DNA from: Prostheceraeus crozeri
Taxonomy: Eukaryota > Platyhelminthes > Polycladida > Euryleptidae
DNA length: 64,000 bases
NCBI GenBank assembly: GCA_907163375.1
Contig: CAJQUW010007027.1
Span: 248,001 to 312,000 of the forward strand
Reading direction: 5' to 3'
Below, piece by piece: positions 36,490 through 50,216 of this stretch. The notes under the pieces were generated by a model. It was not told the origin of the DNA. It ran no database searches and worked only from the letters and a program-made list of their open reading frames with translations. Every line of letters starts with the position of its first letter. Within the stretch, counting starts at the first letter, position 1. The translations under genes and the position numbers were made by a program.

Positions 36490-38614
36490 GGAGAGTTTGA
36501 AAATCACATCGCTTTTGAGCGTGGACGATACAAGGTTTTTGGTACAGCACAAGTACTTATCGTTCTTGCCCCATCGCTAGTGCAAAACATCGCAAGTAGG
36601 GGATGTTCAAATTTTGTACCTATAGCAGACATCAATTTCTGACAGGATGACTTGTTTACAGAGCACAACCATGAATTGCTTACCGAATGCCAATAATACG
36701 GAAAACTCTTTTTTTCAGCACGAAAAATGTGGCTTAAAAGGTATTGCAAAAGCATGGAAAGCCGTAAGTCATTGCAGATCGTAAGAAGGCATAGTGACTT
36801 TTCAACAACCATTCCGTATCACAACCAACGCGCTTAAGATTGTAAATTATATAAATTCTTTTGAAAAACTTTCTTCACAATCTCTAAAAAATGAACATTC
36901 TATTTGATATCACAAGAAATGGTTACACCAAAATAAGAAATGGAGTTGACACTATCAATACAAACGTTATCACGACCAATAACACTTGAAGTTACTAACG
37001 ATTTTTTAGTGATGATGTCCATTGTTGAATATTTTGATAAGTTGATAGGGAGAGCAACATCCCGTACCCAACAGTTAAAGTGCAATACCATGATAATGTC
37101 TGTATATTTGATATAATATGAATTTGAACAAGCAGATGAAAGGCTATCTGTAGCCAAAGCAAAAAGTATGGACCTCATGACACTGCCTTGGGGCACGCCG
37201 CTTGGTATGTCAAGCCACTCTGAGTAGACGTCGTTAAACACAAACGTTGTTTTCTGTTCTTTAAGAATCCATTTGGTTCCAAAGTCCGGTATACCAAAGG
37301 TACGACATGAGTTCAAAATAACATAATGACTCATCCTGTCAAACGCCTTTGATAGGTCCACAAATAGAAGCCTTACTGCTGAGTGTCCAGCCATCTAAGT
37401 ATTTTATCTTGAGTAAGAACGAGAGCACACATGGTTCCTGATCCCGGACGTGGGATCCCGACTGATTAATTTCTACAGGGTTCATGTAGACCAGTTCTTG
37501 TAATATTATGGAACCTTTTGCTAAAGGCTTTTTCCTTTAAATCCGGTAGAAATTTCGTGAAGGATGTTAAAGTTCAAGTCCCGCAGGATATTCTATGGTA
37601 ATACCCGAACAAAATCCTTAACGATTCTATGAGTATATTTATGGTCCTTTAGGATTATTAAGGATTTCCTATACATTTAATATGTGACTAACCACATATA
37701 TGCATATTAGTCCTTGCTATCATGGTACTTAAGCATTATTATAAAGAAAATACTCTTCTTCAAAGAATTGTCTACATATTTTCAAACGAAAGTGATATTT
37801 TCTAAGAATATCTCTTTCCCTGCAGTCAATGTTATAATTTGTCAAACACTCATAAACAATAGGAATTAAGAAAATATTCACTTCTACAAGCAAGCTAGTG
37901 CAACAGTTGCTGAAGAAAATTCCTTGGAAACTGTGAACAACAGATCTTTCAAGAATTTAAAACTCAAACAATCCTTTAGGAAAAATTTTCAAGAAATTTA
38001 AAGCTCAACCAATCATTAAGGAAAGACCTTCAAGAAATTTGAAGATTTGATATAGGGAAGAATATACTTCCTCACCACGATTCGTTCAATAATCTTGGAT
38101 GTCACTGACAGAAATTATGTAAGTTGAAACTCGGCTTCATTAGTGAGGCTACTGCACTTTCGTATCGGATGTATATTGGCATTCTTGAATGCAGTTAGCA
38201 CAATCCCATCACGCAAGCTCCATTTGAAAAGGAAAGTAAGACAAGGGGACAGCACATCGGAGTAGTTTTTGAAGATCTATGAGGGCAGTCGATCCGGTCC
38301 GACGGTAGTTTCGGATAATTTTGATAATTCCCTATTGACATCATCCACTGATATGAAGGGGATGTTTTGGGGACAAGTTGAGGCTACTGAATGATAGTCA
38401 CACGTCAGAGATACATTGAACATTGAGGCAAAGTATGTCGCAAGGTCTACCACAGAGAAGTTCTCAAAACGAGGAGATTGTGTGCATCGCGAGATCTTTC
38501 TCACTGAGTTCCAAATTCTCTTTTGGTTGTTTGAGGCCACTGCATCTTTCAAATAAGTGGTTTCTAGGTATTGGGTATAAATAATGATCTCCTGTTGAGT
38601 CGATAATATTTACA
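36490..38614 (-). mobile_element. LINE (non-LTR retrotransposon) remnant
   Basis: Minus-strand pieces in order: a pre-RT linker (WNSVRKISRCTQSPRFENFS, frame 38277-38552); the reverse transcriptase palm (LLFVDLSKAFDRMSHYVI and IPSGVPQGSVM, frame 36900-37394), in which the usual YADD is YTDI; and a C-terminal piece with HPLLAMF (36504-36812). The frames are disjoint and 37400-38270 holds no clear coding, so the copy is old. It looks CR1- or jockey-like; the endonuclease end is missing. A hAT element abuts its upstream end at 38615. Confidence 0.75.
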
Positions 38615-39340
38615 CAGGAACGCGGAGTCCTGTCATTTTCATACGACTCCGACTTTTAATAGGACTCCGACTCCGGGTGGCAGGTATATAGCCTAGTTTT
38701 TTTTTTAACAAACTGGTTGCTTGAATGCCTATAATATAGATCATTATAGGCTTACCTAAACTTATCTTCAGTGATCATTGCTGCATCAATTATCAATCAT
38801 TTTCGATGAAAGTTTATCAAATGTCGCTTTCAGTTGGATGCATGCGACTCGCCTCTTCCCATCTTGTTGATGAGTGCTTCACACGGTTTTTATCCAGTCT
38901 CTACCAGGCAGGAAAATCCCCAAAAAATCCTTCTCCAAAAAATATGAGTACACTTTCGATTTTAATATGCGCTTTGGAGGAGAGATCGCACACGATTAGC
39001 GTGAGGGTAAGAGGCAACATTCTCAAACAAGCTAGTATTTCATTTATGTTTCTGATGTGACCTTTGGTGCGTAGGTGTGATCGAGGATAGGAGGGCTTGT
39101 CTTCTCTAATAAATCACCGAGTGAAAAGACAATCATTTTTTCACTATCACGGTTCACTCCCTCAACTATTACAAGCTTTGCATCCATCAGTGTCTCTGTA
39201 CTTTTGCTTGACGGAGAAAGTTGACATCAAGACAGTGACAGCCATGCACGATGATAAATAATTTGCTTGTATTATATTTCGGGTCTAGTTATAAGCCGGA
39301 GTCCGGAGTCCTATCTTTTGACTCCGACTCCGCATCCCTG
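38615..39340. mobile_element. hAT non-autonomous element, GGAGTC-rich ends
   Basis: Starts CAGGAACGCGGAGTC and ends GACTCCGCATCCCTG. Perfect 8-bp duplications TATTTACA flank it (38607-38614 and 39341-39348). Subterminal repeats of GGACTCCGACTCCG type; 726 bp without a transposase. Confidence 0.9.
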
Positions 39341-39348
39341 TATTTACA

Positions 39349-40869
39349 CCAGTTGCCTCTGTAGTAAGCACGATATCTATCAAAACGACTCAATAGTAAT
39401 ATCTAACCGAATTCAAACCAATGTGAAGGCATATGATTATTGAATTAACAGTTTTTCATTTAACGTTCAAAAACAGCTCAATCAGCGATTGCTTGGTGCG
39501 TAATTTCCTAAAACGCTAGTGTCTAGATAATCTTAATCTGATTGTCGCATGCCTGCAGCTTGATATCGGACTTTGCCACTGCTGGGCAGTCACATCGATA
39601 TCCAAGAAAATCAGCTCAGTATTGGAGATCATTGTGATGTCTCCTCAAACATGCAAACTCGCAGTATGCGGTTCTGAACTCTGCACGTGTTTAGAAGCAA
39701 ACTGTGTAAGGTAAGGTATATTTGAAATAATGAAAATCACAAGCAAACATTTACACGCTTACAGGTCAGCAGGAGAATAATGATTTCTGCGTGAACAGTG
39801 AGGCTGATGGACTCTTATGAAAGTGAAAAAATTACAAGTACATTTGTTGGGGTAATGATGGACCCAAATCCTCTCGTCAGCTTGCAAGAGACGAAAACAA
39901 CATTCCCTTTTGAGGTGTTCTTATAGCTACAACATTACTAGTTTAAGCATCTCCATGATGGACTGTCGACAATTAATTGTCCAGAAAAGTCAATTTGAAA
40001 CAGTCTTGCCCCGGCAAACATTTGTATAGAAATAGAAGAGCAAGATATTTTATGGTCAATTCTTTTTATATTCACGACGCGTTTCGTCTGGTCTCAGTCA
40101 GATGTTACAGCAGAATGATCTAAAAAGTACGCACACAAAATGATTATAGTTAACATACAGATCAAAGTTAGTCAGAAGCGGAGAAACAGAAATCAAAAGT
40201 CGCTATATGCACACACTATTACAACGTAGAAGACAGATATTCATGAATACTGGACAATAGACGGAATGAAACAATGAAAATAATGCTGATAAAAGGCAGT
40301 AGACTGTGTCGAGACAGAGCAGAAATATATGGGAGACAGTTCAATAATACAGGACACCATATCAAGAATAATGCAAAACTGTACAAAACATGATATAGAT
40401 AATTAAATGAGCACAAAAACATAAATCAATGAATAATGTAAAGCAAAAAAATAAAAATATTATATAAAATACAAAAAGTAACAAACAATTAATGATGCTC
40501 ATCATATAAAAACAGAAGGAAAAAGAAAGCAAGAGAAGAGAGAGAAAAGAGAGAAAAAATTAGCGCAAAATTACCGTGGCAGTAAAAGCATTAAAAAAAA
40601 TCCTTCTATGAGTTCTGATCGAGAAAGCCTCCAAAATTCTAAAGTCAATTTATTTAAATTAGGAATCAAACAACTTTTTTAAATGGATGGCATTTTAATT
40701 CAATTGATTTGACAATAATCATCGACAAAATTGCTTAACTGTGTGCAGGAATAATCAGAAGCTATAGTGGGCCTACTTGTGCTACATGTGATGGCCTGTA
40801 TTTGTTGGAAAACCCCTATATTTTATTGCCATTTCTTAATAGGTTATGTTTCACAATTAATTATTTGCT
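39349..40869. other. No gene recognised
   Basis: Purine-rich, A-rich tract at 40430-40600; otherwise featureless. Confidence 0.6.
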
Positions 40870-40873
40870 TTAA

Positions 40874-43764
40874 CCCTGAGAAGCCCAAGGTGTAAGACCA
40901 ACGTTGAAGACCAAGTGTAATTATTTCAATGAAGGGGAATGCTATTCCTTAATTAATGCTATGTTTAAAGACATCGAATCGGCACGTCTGCCGAGTTCTA
41001 GTGAGTTCCTCTTCTTGTCAGACAGTATCGAAGAAAAACACATGTAAATCCAATGGGACGCAGATTGCAGTTTTTTGGCTAAAATGAAATTTTCTATGTT
41101 TTCTCTGATTAAACGAAAAGTGCTAGGCCCAGAGTCATAATGTTTGGCATGGAACATCCTCAGGTCATTTCCTTTCATCTTCATGCACACATGTCTATAA
41201 AGCTACACTTTAAACCAAGCTGTGACTAATATGTGACGTTTGCCACTGCCTTTATGTGACCAAATGTGCCCAAATCGGTCACATTCAGCTCGGCAGATAT
41301 GTGACTTTATGTGACCAAATCGGTCACATGCAATACGGCTGATATGTGACTTAATGTGACTAATATCTGCCCGACCGAACATGATTATCGCTTCTTCCAA
41401 TTATTGTGACAATTAAAACCCACTACTTGTTAGGTTTTGGAGAGTAGAAGTACTGCCTCTAAATTATATTGAGCTATAAATTATGGTTTAAATGATTCCA
41501 CTTCCTGGTGGGAAGAAAAGACCATACTTTCAATTGAGGAACTTATGGAAAGAACAACAAATATTTGCAAATCATTAGATGCATATTCTACTTTCCATTT
41601 ACTTTTGAATTAACTATTAATGCTTAATTCAGAGTGGCTTAATTATTGTGTGTTGCTCAACGCCAACCGCCACCTGATGTTCAAAACAAATAGATAAGCT
41701 GATGTAGCAAACACCGTATCTATACGCCAATGAAACAAGCGATGGCTGTGGCAGCATCTACTACTGTTTTTACAGATAAAATTGTTTGATTGAACCATCT
41801 ATACATTGATTCAATTTTCCATAGACTCACTTCTCAGGACATTGCGATTGAAGATTCTATTTGGGAATAGGACGTCATTATGCAATTTCTCCCAGTTTGT
41901 CATTCTCAATGTAATAAACAAGCAGACCAGTGACATGAAGCTTGTTTGTTTCACGCTGTCTAGGCAAGATAATACAACTTCACTTAAAACACGATGATAC
42001 AACTTCCGGCGAGATCAAGCAGATTAAACGAAGACATGTGTCACATTTTTGAATCACACAATCATTATCCTGATTAAAACAGTGTCAATATGATAACATT
42101 TTCTTGCCAGTGATGTCCTTGACAATGATCTATGATCTATGGTCTATGAGCATGATCTATGGTGATTCATCATCGGTGACATATGTGACCGATATGTTAC
42201 GAAGAATGTGTCACATATTTCAACTACACAATCATTATCCTCATTTAAACATTTTTTAATCAAACCAAGTTCAATGTGATATTATCTTCTTACCAATGAT
42301 ATTCTTGAACAAAACATACCGAAAAGTATTCGTAAAATCAATTTGAATTATTCTCATCAAGTACTCGCCGTATGTGCATGATTTATGATGATTTATCATC
42401 GGTCACATCGAAGTCACATATGTGACTTCCATGTGACCGATGTGACGAAAATGTGTCGAGCACAATATCGGTCATATATTGGGCACAGTTTGGTTTACAG
42501 TGTAGACACATTTAGATTTAGCAAGCCTCTTAATATCGGCAAACACAAACATTTTGAGCAACTTTATCAACATTCAACCACATTCTCACATGCATTGCCG
42601 ATCAGATGCATGATAAAAGCACATGCACATCATAGGAAATGACCTGAAGACATTCCATGCCAAAAATTATGACTCTCGGCTTAGTACTTTTTGTTTAATC
42701 AGAGAAACAGAGAAAATTTCATTTTGGCCAAAAACTGCAATCTGCGTCCCATTGGATTTACATGTATTTTTCTTTGATCTTGTCTGACAAGAAGAAGAAC
42801 TCACTAGAACTCGGCAGACGTGCAGATTCATAGTAGGCATTGGGTGTACATCATTCTGTGAAAGTATCACTTTCGGCCTCGTTCTCTGCAGAAACTCGTT
42901 CTGGCTGCCGAACTATCTGAAGATGATAATCTGAAGATGAAAATGAACATGCGACCGCCGCAAATGCAAGTATTTTGTTTTCACACATGATTGAGCGTGA
43001 CTGGTTGAGCTTTAAAAACAATGATGCATAAATATATGTTGATATATGTTCTTACTATCAAGAAGACATGATAATGCGAATGTGCACATTCATTGAATAT
43101 ACATGTAATTTCCATATATAGTTCTTCAATCCGTTGTAGACTATCTTTCCGTAGATTGCAGGTCTAAATAAAGTAATAACAGTATATTGATGTTGTATTC
43201 ATTCGTGCTGGGACTTGCAACACACGATGTTTGTCATGCACCTTCCACACACAGGTTCATCGCATTCGGTGCAGAAATTCGAAGTTGGAGTGCTGTTTCG
43301 AGTCGGCTTCCCTGCATCTCATGCAACTTCGCATTATGTTGACTTCGATTTACTCCTGATCCAACCTTTGAGGATTCTGATTTTTTGTCAGCCTTGCCAA
43401 AGCATCAACTGTGGCTGTTGACAAGCAAATTGGATCCCTCACATGCTTTTAAAACTTTTCCAAGAAGAGTCTAAGACTGTCTTTTAATATGTGAAGGTGA
43501 TAGAAGTTATCAACCTTGGCAGTTACACTGCAAAATGTTCAACTTCAACGCAATCCATTGTATTTTTTGATTTTTTTTTTAAATTTGAATTTTCAATATT
43601 TTTTGACATTGTGTCATGCAATCAAAACGCTAATAACGGAAAAACAATAATTATGGACTTGCAAAAATGTCAAGTAATATGAGAGCGCACGTTTCCGCAG
43701 GATGTTACGCATGATATGTATTTTTACCGAGGTGATTGAAACAAACACCTTGGTCTTCTGAGGG
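40874..43764. mobile_element. piggyBac-like element 3, with a nested TA-flanked element
   Basis: TTAA at 40870-40873 and 43765-43768; ends CCCTGAGAAGCCCAAGGTG and CACCTTGGTCTTCTGAGGG. Inside are 210-bp inverted arms (about 40980-41190 and 42630-42840, sharing GCACGTCTGCCGAGTTCTAG) and the nested element 41206-42502. No transposase. Confidence 0.75.
41206..42502. mobile_element. TA-flanked element nested in piggyBac-like element 3
   Basis: Ends CACTTTAAACCAAGCTGTG and CACAGTTTGGTTTACAGTG, flanked by TA (41204-41205, 42503-42504). It shares CACTGTAAA ends with R3. Subterminal regions are dense in TGTGAC/GTCACA words. No coding. Confidence 0.82.
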
Positions 43765-44025
43765 TTAACCAAAATTGTTGCTCTTTTATCTGCGTTGTTT
43801 TTCCGATATGGAATATGACTTACTGCGATTAATCAAATTATGGGACAATTCAGACAGGCGAGATTTTATTTTTTCCTTATTTACAGATATGTTTATACTC
43901 ATCTGTGTTCTGCCGACCATTTTCGACAAGCATGAATTGTGCAGTTGGTCTGATTCGTATGTACTCATGACCATCTATCTGAATTTTTGACTAAATGTTA
44001 TTGCTGGTAGCCTCACAGAATTGGA

Positions 44026-44541
44026 TTGTCTAACTGTTTTAGTTTGCTAGAAGTGCAAACTGATTCAAACAGATGGCACATGCAGGAACTTAATAAGTGG
44101 GCAAAAAGAAATTTTCAATACTTTACAGAAATAAGAAAAATAGTCGTGCTTCGCATGCGGATTGCTCTGAATTCCTTCAAAATGCTCCGGTCGCCTCGAC
44201 TCCTTCAGATTCGAAGAATTCAGATAATTGCGCAGAAGTTTTCTCGACAATGTTGGTTCCTCCGATCATTTTAAAAAAGTTAGCAAGCGCATGAAAAAGC
44301 GTTCACAAACTTCTCTGTAGAACTTGACATCGTCTGTGTCTCTTTTCTGTGTGATCCGGTTGATAACAGTCACTGAAACTTTGCACAATTTGGCGTGTTT
44401 AATGTTGAACTGGCTGCTCATTTTTCGATTGCTATGGTATTTAGTCAGCAGATTGTGTCATTTCATTTACGTTACATGTTCCAATGCTTCCCTTCTAGTC
44501 AAACGGAAGAAGAGACGACCTGTCTAATTATGTGGATGAAT
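44026..44541 (+). repeat. R2 dispersed repeat, copy 2
   Basis: Longest copy; its left part (TTGCTAGAAGTG, AACTTAATAAGTGGGC) is shared with the third copy on the other side of the hAT insertion at 53503-53575. Confidence 0.8.
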
Positions 44542-45536
44542 GTACTGTGACAGCGATGCGTAACCGAAGCTCTCTTTCGAGGGATATCACAACACGCACG
44601 GCAATGGCTGTTGTCCAAAGCTCACTGCCTATTCAGTGACGGTTTATTGATTGAGATATGGACAGTCTGTGGTGTGCGCCATTTCATTACAGCATACAAG
44701 ACAAACCTCCTCCCTTCTAAGAAACGGAGATTAGACGAGCAGTCCAATTCTGGGATAGCCTGTAGGTTATGCACTAATTGAAAGAAGTAACTTAGCGCAA
44801 CAAAGAGTTAATTGATTGGGATTACAAAATGTGGGAATTAATTGATTGGAAAATCATCTATCAATTAATTGAACTTGGATTGACAACCAATCGATTATTT
44901 GAGGTCAATTAGAGTTTGTCAATCCATGCCCTCGACTGATGAGAAGCAGCAAGCCGAAGCAACTATCGTGGAAGCTACCGATGAAAAGTAGACACTATTC
45001 AGCTTGGTCTGAGTTTTATAATCGTCTATGTTGTGGTGACTGACTTGCTCAAGTAAGTTCAAACACTTGTAAATCCGTATGATGGGAAGAAAATGTTTGA
45101 GCATCCTGAAATGCAATTAAATCGCAAACAACTGAATTCTTATTCTTACCGACTCCTAAGAAGACGAGGTCGAATGTAGTCAAACATTTGTTAAATGGTC
45201 TCTCCGATTCATTAGCATTGAAATTCTTCCGTCTTTTCATTTGATTCCATGTCGATTGGATGATTGACATGAACCGCATTGTGCAAAAATAAGTAATAAC
45301 CTGAAGATGAAAATGAACATGAGAACGCCGCAAATGCGAGTATTTTCATTTGTCTATGAATGATCCATGCCATAGACAAGTAATTATACTGATATTCGAT
45401 AGTCAATTTTTTCCAACAAATGAACAACACATCGAAATGGACCATGGACTATTTATAGACTTCTAAATTTATTATACTTCTAGAAATTTAGAAGTCTGTG
45501 GATCATTTATGGCATATTGCAAATCAATTAGTTTCA
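44542..45536. other. No gene recognised
   Basis: CCTGAAGATGAAAATGAACA near 45300 recurs near 42935 inside piggyBac-like element 3, so a fragment of that family may lie here. Confidence 0.5.
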
Positions 45537-45538
45537 TA

Positions 45539-47332
45539 CCGGGTGTCTCAAAAAGTGACGAAAACTAAACGCTTATAACTTCACCAATTTCCATGCGATT
45601 CAGCTGACTTTCAGCATACACATATAAAATACCCAGAAGTTTTCGTCTGCAAAGTTTGAAGTTTGAATATTGAATACTCTTACAGAAAATTCGAGATCAG
45701 TTAAAATCCTACATATTTCTAATGGTGAAGTTCAAGATATCGGACATATTGATATCCAATTACCATCCATCAATCGTGATCATAGCACGTTATTTAGCTT
45801 GATCAAGCCATATGATCAAGCAAACACGAATATCAAAGATTAATTACACTTCGTATATACTTCTTAATGATAGTACATGCATCTGGATAGGCAACTTCTC
45901 TAGAATCCCTATTGGATGGAAGTTGGATGCTGTGACAGACGCCAATGGGAAATATTCCAGAACGATTACCGATACTTTTGAAGAAGTGCTTGTTGCAAGA
46001 AGCATGTTTTTTGCTTTGATTTTAAAGAACTCAGAAATATAATTGCAACAATAAGAAAAAATGAATCCAATGTGAAAAATGAGATGATGAACTGAGAAGA
46101 AAAATTGGAAATGTTTAAATTAGGGCATAAAATAATCGATCCGACAGGTCACTTCAACTGATCAGGTTTATTGAGACATTTGATTCAAACTCTCCTCTCT
46201 GGTGTGGATATTTTCTTCCGCGTTGAATTCGCAATTCGTTGGATTTTTTGACAATTCTGCAGTGATCGATGCAAAAAAAACTTTTGACAACGTCTTGATG
46301 TCACATTTTTCATATCATTGCAGAAGTGATGTCAGCTGCCAAGTACGTTGCAACCAAAGCCATCATAGAGCACAAGAAATCGTTTCTGGACTGTGGAAAT
46401 ACACAGAATATCAACTTTTTTCATTTCAATGCCTTTTGTAGTAATAAAGCATTCATGAACACAGGTGCAATAATGGTAGAATTTTGCAAACAATTTTTAA
46501 TACAATTCGATCATCACATTTCTAATAGCAGAGGAATAAAGATTAACAGATGGTAGCAGGAAAATCCTGGATAGATGGATGAATATAGAGATTTTGCACT
46601 GTTAGAGACTAGGCGTAGATATTCAATCTTCTCTGTTGGGTTCATATTTTCATAATCTTCTCTCGACAAATAATCTGTATGGACTAACGCATTTAAATGT
46701 GTAGCAATTAATTCTGATGCATTTCACAGCAAAGAAGTGGATTTTTTGCTCTTTGTTCTATAGTTTTATCCAAGTGAACACAACTGTCATCTATCAAACT
46801 ACAAAATTCGTTGGTCTTCAGTCCAGTGCATGCTATTGGGATTGAACGTTCGTTAATTCACTCATGCAGTCCCCGTTATTATGTCGACCCTTAGATGTGC
46901 AGCTGAAGAGTGATTCCAGGGAAGTTGCCTATTCAGATACTAGCATCGGGGATATCTATGATTAATATCTATGGTTTTCTAGAATATCATAGACATTAAT
47001 CATAGATATCTCTGCCAACATTAAGAAGTGAAGTATAATCAATCTTTGATATTCGTGTTTGCTTGATCAAGCTAAATAACGTGCTATGATCACGATTGAT
47101 GGATGGTAATTGGATATCAATATGTCCGATATCTTGAACTTCACCACTAGAAATATGCAGGATTTTAACTGATCTCGAATTTTCTGTAAGAGTATTCAAT
47201 ATTTAAACTTCAAACTTTGCTGACGAAAACTTCTGGGTATTTTATATGTGTATGCTGAAAGTCAGCTGAATCGCATGGAAATTGGTGAAGTTATAAGCAT
47301 TTAGTTTTCGTCACTATTTTTGAGACACCGGG
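45539..47332. mobile_element. Long-terminal-inverted-repeat element, TA-flanked
   Basis: Inverted arms of roughly 330 bp (45539-45870 and 47000-47332) start CCGGGTGTCTCAAAAAGTGA and end in mirror form. TA lies on both sides (45537-45538, 47333-47334). About 1.1 kb inside has two overlapping short frames (46202-46441, 46326-46556) without recognised motifs. TA and CCGGGTGTCTCA suggest the Tc1/mariner group; superfamily uncertain. Confidence 0.8.
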
Positions 47333-47644
47333 TACAGAGTCAAACAACTCCGAACGACGCATCTGTTGACAATGCTGGTGACATAATTACACAGTATTTG
47401 CGAACGTCGCAATTAAATCTGGGAATGCATTCTAGCTGAAGATGTTGGAAACTATTTATTCTACCGGTTTCGGATAGGAGTGGAAGGGCCGCTCTCATCA
47501 TTCATCAGGAATAGAAATTATTCCTAATTTTGAATGCATTGTCTATAATGTCTTATTCCAATATCTAACTTTCATATTAACTACCAATAAATATCTATAT
47601 ATATTAATCTTATTAATTTATCTCTATTATCAATGTGTCTTATC

Positions 47645-48513
47645 CAGTGTTTTATCCAGCCCTGCTTTCGGGGGAAGTTTCCCCCCCCCCTATGAAGGAA
47701 AACAACGAAAATCATGCACTTGATAAAGGATGTATAGCTTTAAATTTTTAAGATCGTAAATCGCCTTTGGCTTTTAAATCGCTGAATGAAGTGACGCTCC
47801 GCTGACTGCAGACCGGTTATATGTGCGCCTTTAGGAACAGCGTCCGTGGAAAGGAGTTTTTCCACTATGAATCGAGTTACAACTCGCTTAAGGCAAAGAT
47901 TGTTGCCGCATCACGTCCGCGATGCAATGCTGGTCAGCATTGAGGGATCCAAGATTGATGATTTCACGTCGATTGTGAAACTCTGGCATTCTAGCAAGGC
48001 CAGACGACTGCAAATTCCAGACAGTAAACAATAACACTCATAATTCTCATCCTTCTTCCTGTTTTTTGGAAAATGAATTTTTATAGTACAATGGCTATTT
48101 TCTACATTATGTAAATGTAGTAAGGAATTCTGGGGACGCGTACATATATACGTACATGTGAAAGTAATTATTGATGTACTGTCATGATAATGATGAATAA
48201 TTGATGTGAAATGTAGTGGCGATCAAGTAAAAAACTTTCAGTCATTAAATAATCATTTAATCTGGAACAAGTGATTAGCTAAACGTTACAATTTGAAACA
48301 TTTCACCATCTCGAAATTATAGTCCTAAAATATACATGTATAATAGGCATGTTTTGCAGTATTCATGAACAGTGAAATGTCATGTGTAGAAGGCCATTTA
48401 TATTTTACATGAGTTGGAATTTCTCATTGCCTGATGTCGAGATACACAAACATTCAGAGCCCCCCTTAATCAAAATTTCCCCCTCTGAACCACTAGGAGT
48501 GGATAAAACACTG
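47645..48513. mobile_element. hAT internal-deletion derivative
   Basis: CAGTGTTTTATCCA at the left and TGGATAAAACACTG at the right form the terminal repeat. Perfect 8-bp duplications GTCTTATC lie at 47637-47644 and 48514-48521. The plus strand still encodes the end of a hAT transposase, TASVERSFSTMNRVTTRLRQ to about 48034 (dimerisation domain). At 869 bp it has lost the rest of the gene. Confidence 0.9.
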
Positions 48514-48521
48514 GTCTTATC

Positions 48522-50084
48522 AATTATTAAAACTGTCTTTTGCACATTGTCTTCGAAGAGGGCATTAAAGAGCTTTTGAAAATCGTTCTCATACTCTGTC
48601 ACAGGGATGGTTGTTAATAAATCTAACTTCCAAGCGTGTTTTATATTATCATGGTTGTTCGAAGTGCTTTTTAAACATGCTGTTAGTCACGTTAAGTTCA
48701 TAAACTTCGTTATCACTGAAAATCGTTTGATGCACAAGCAGAGCTTGATAAGCACCTTGATTGTTTATTCAAAGTCAGTAGAAAAGTGAAACTGCAATCT
48801 ACTGTTTATCCCTTCCATGCTAAAATGGTTGATACGAAAGTCTATAATACTCTACTTTTCAGAAATCCAGCAGTCGTCAACAAATATAAGTACTATGATA
48901 AAAAATATGCAACGTAGTAAACTTACGAATAGCATGTTATTGAAATCTCAGATGCATCATTTAACACATCAAGCATCTATTGATTGTTCAATTGAAAAGA
49001 AATCTGCGGCAAGATCTCCACTCTCGGCAATCCAGTTTGAACGCAAATTTTCTCTTGAATGAAAATTCGACGACGGGCCGATTTTGCAAAAACAAAAGCA
49101 GTTTTTTCTGCATATATTCAATCTCTTCTCTACATACAGTTCACGTATTTCAGTATTTTGCGCATTCTGTTTCAATCACATTTCTCTACATATATATAGT
49201 TAGAAATTCTTATCAAGTTTTGTCACTATAATTTGTTTACAATTTTTCAACTTCTATTTATTTCGTCACCACTTATTTAAGACTATTTGGTCATCTTTTT
49301 TGGTCACGATTGCTTGATCTTTGATCCTCTGATGTTTTTGAACCAGCTTGTTCCTGGTGATAACCTGTCTGGAGTTCTTACATGCCTCTTATTGTTCGTG
49401 TGACATCTCTAATATCTCTTATATTTTTTTCCATTACACAATTTCCATCGCATATTGTCAACCGTTCTAGATTTTGATGATGTAGGTGCTGGATTCTATT
49501 GTGTCTTTCTCATGTTGATGTCAGTAAGATTGATTGACATTCTCAACAGTTTCTATGTTTTCACCATAGAAACAGAGGCGTGCGACTGTATCGGTCGATT
49601 GATTGATAAAACAAGAATAAGAAAACATGTGGAGGTAGCGCGAATTTGTCCAGGGAACAACATAAAACTTTCACAAAACATAGTAGGCTACACCTCTAAC
49701 CTACTGCAAAACTTCGACAGAATTAGATTCATCTGCGAGCGCTTTGGTTTCCTAGAATGGAAGGATTGTATCTAACCTTAATATCGAAATGGTACATCAC
49801 AGAATTAGACAACTTGCTCCTTCTCGAATGGATAATTCGTGTATCGCTTGCTATGGGAAATGGCAAACAATAAGCTGTCAGTAGATGACACCAGAGCCAG
49901 TGGGAGAGGCGTGCGTGCTGTGATATCACTTCGCACACACCAAAACACACATCGACGCCTGGCTAACATTCGATTCAGTGTATGCACTATGCAGTGAGCA
50001 ATGCCGAGTAGAGGATGTGAAATCATCAAGTGAACTACTTTTCGTACGCATGCTACTTTCTTTAATGCTGATCGGAAAGGCCAA
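48522..50084. other. No gene recognised
   Basis: A 106-codon frame (49455-49775) has no known motif. The stretch 49675-49720 is the reverse complement of 54165-54213, so repeat material is present. Confidence 0.5.
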
Positions 50085-50216
50085 CATTATGGAGAAAACT
50101 TGTGTGCAATGATCTGAATTCTTCGCCTCTGAAGGAATTGTGGCAATCGAAGCATCTTGCTGGAACTCACATTAATCCGCAAGCGACGCACGACTTTTTT
50201 TCCTATCTCTGTAAGG
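50085..50216 (-). repeat. R2 dispersed repeat, copy 3 (right-hand part)
   Basis: Reverse complement of R2 around the GAATTCAGATCATTGC motif. It is cut at 50216 by the hAT element and continues at 53503. Confidence 0.75.

Noticed and set aside
46202-46556. Two overlapping short frames within the long-inverted-repeat element
   Set aside because: Different frames, no motif; not called as genes.
49455-49775. 106-codon frame
   Set aside because: No recognised domain; part of it is repeat sequence shared with 54165-54213.
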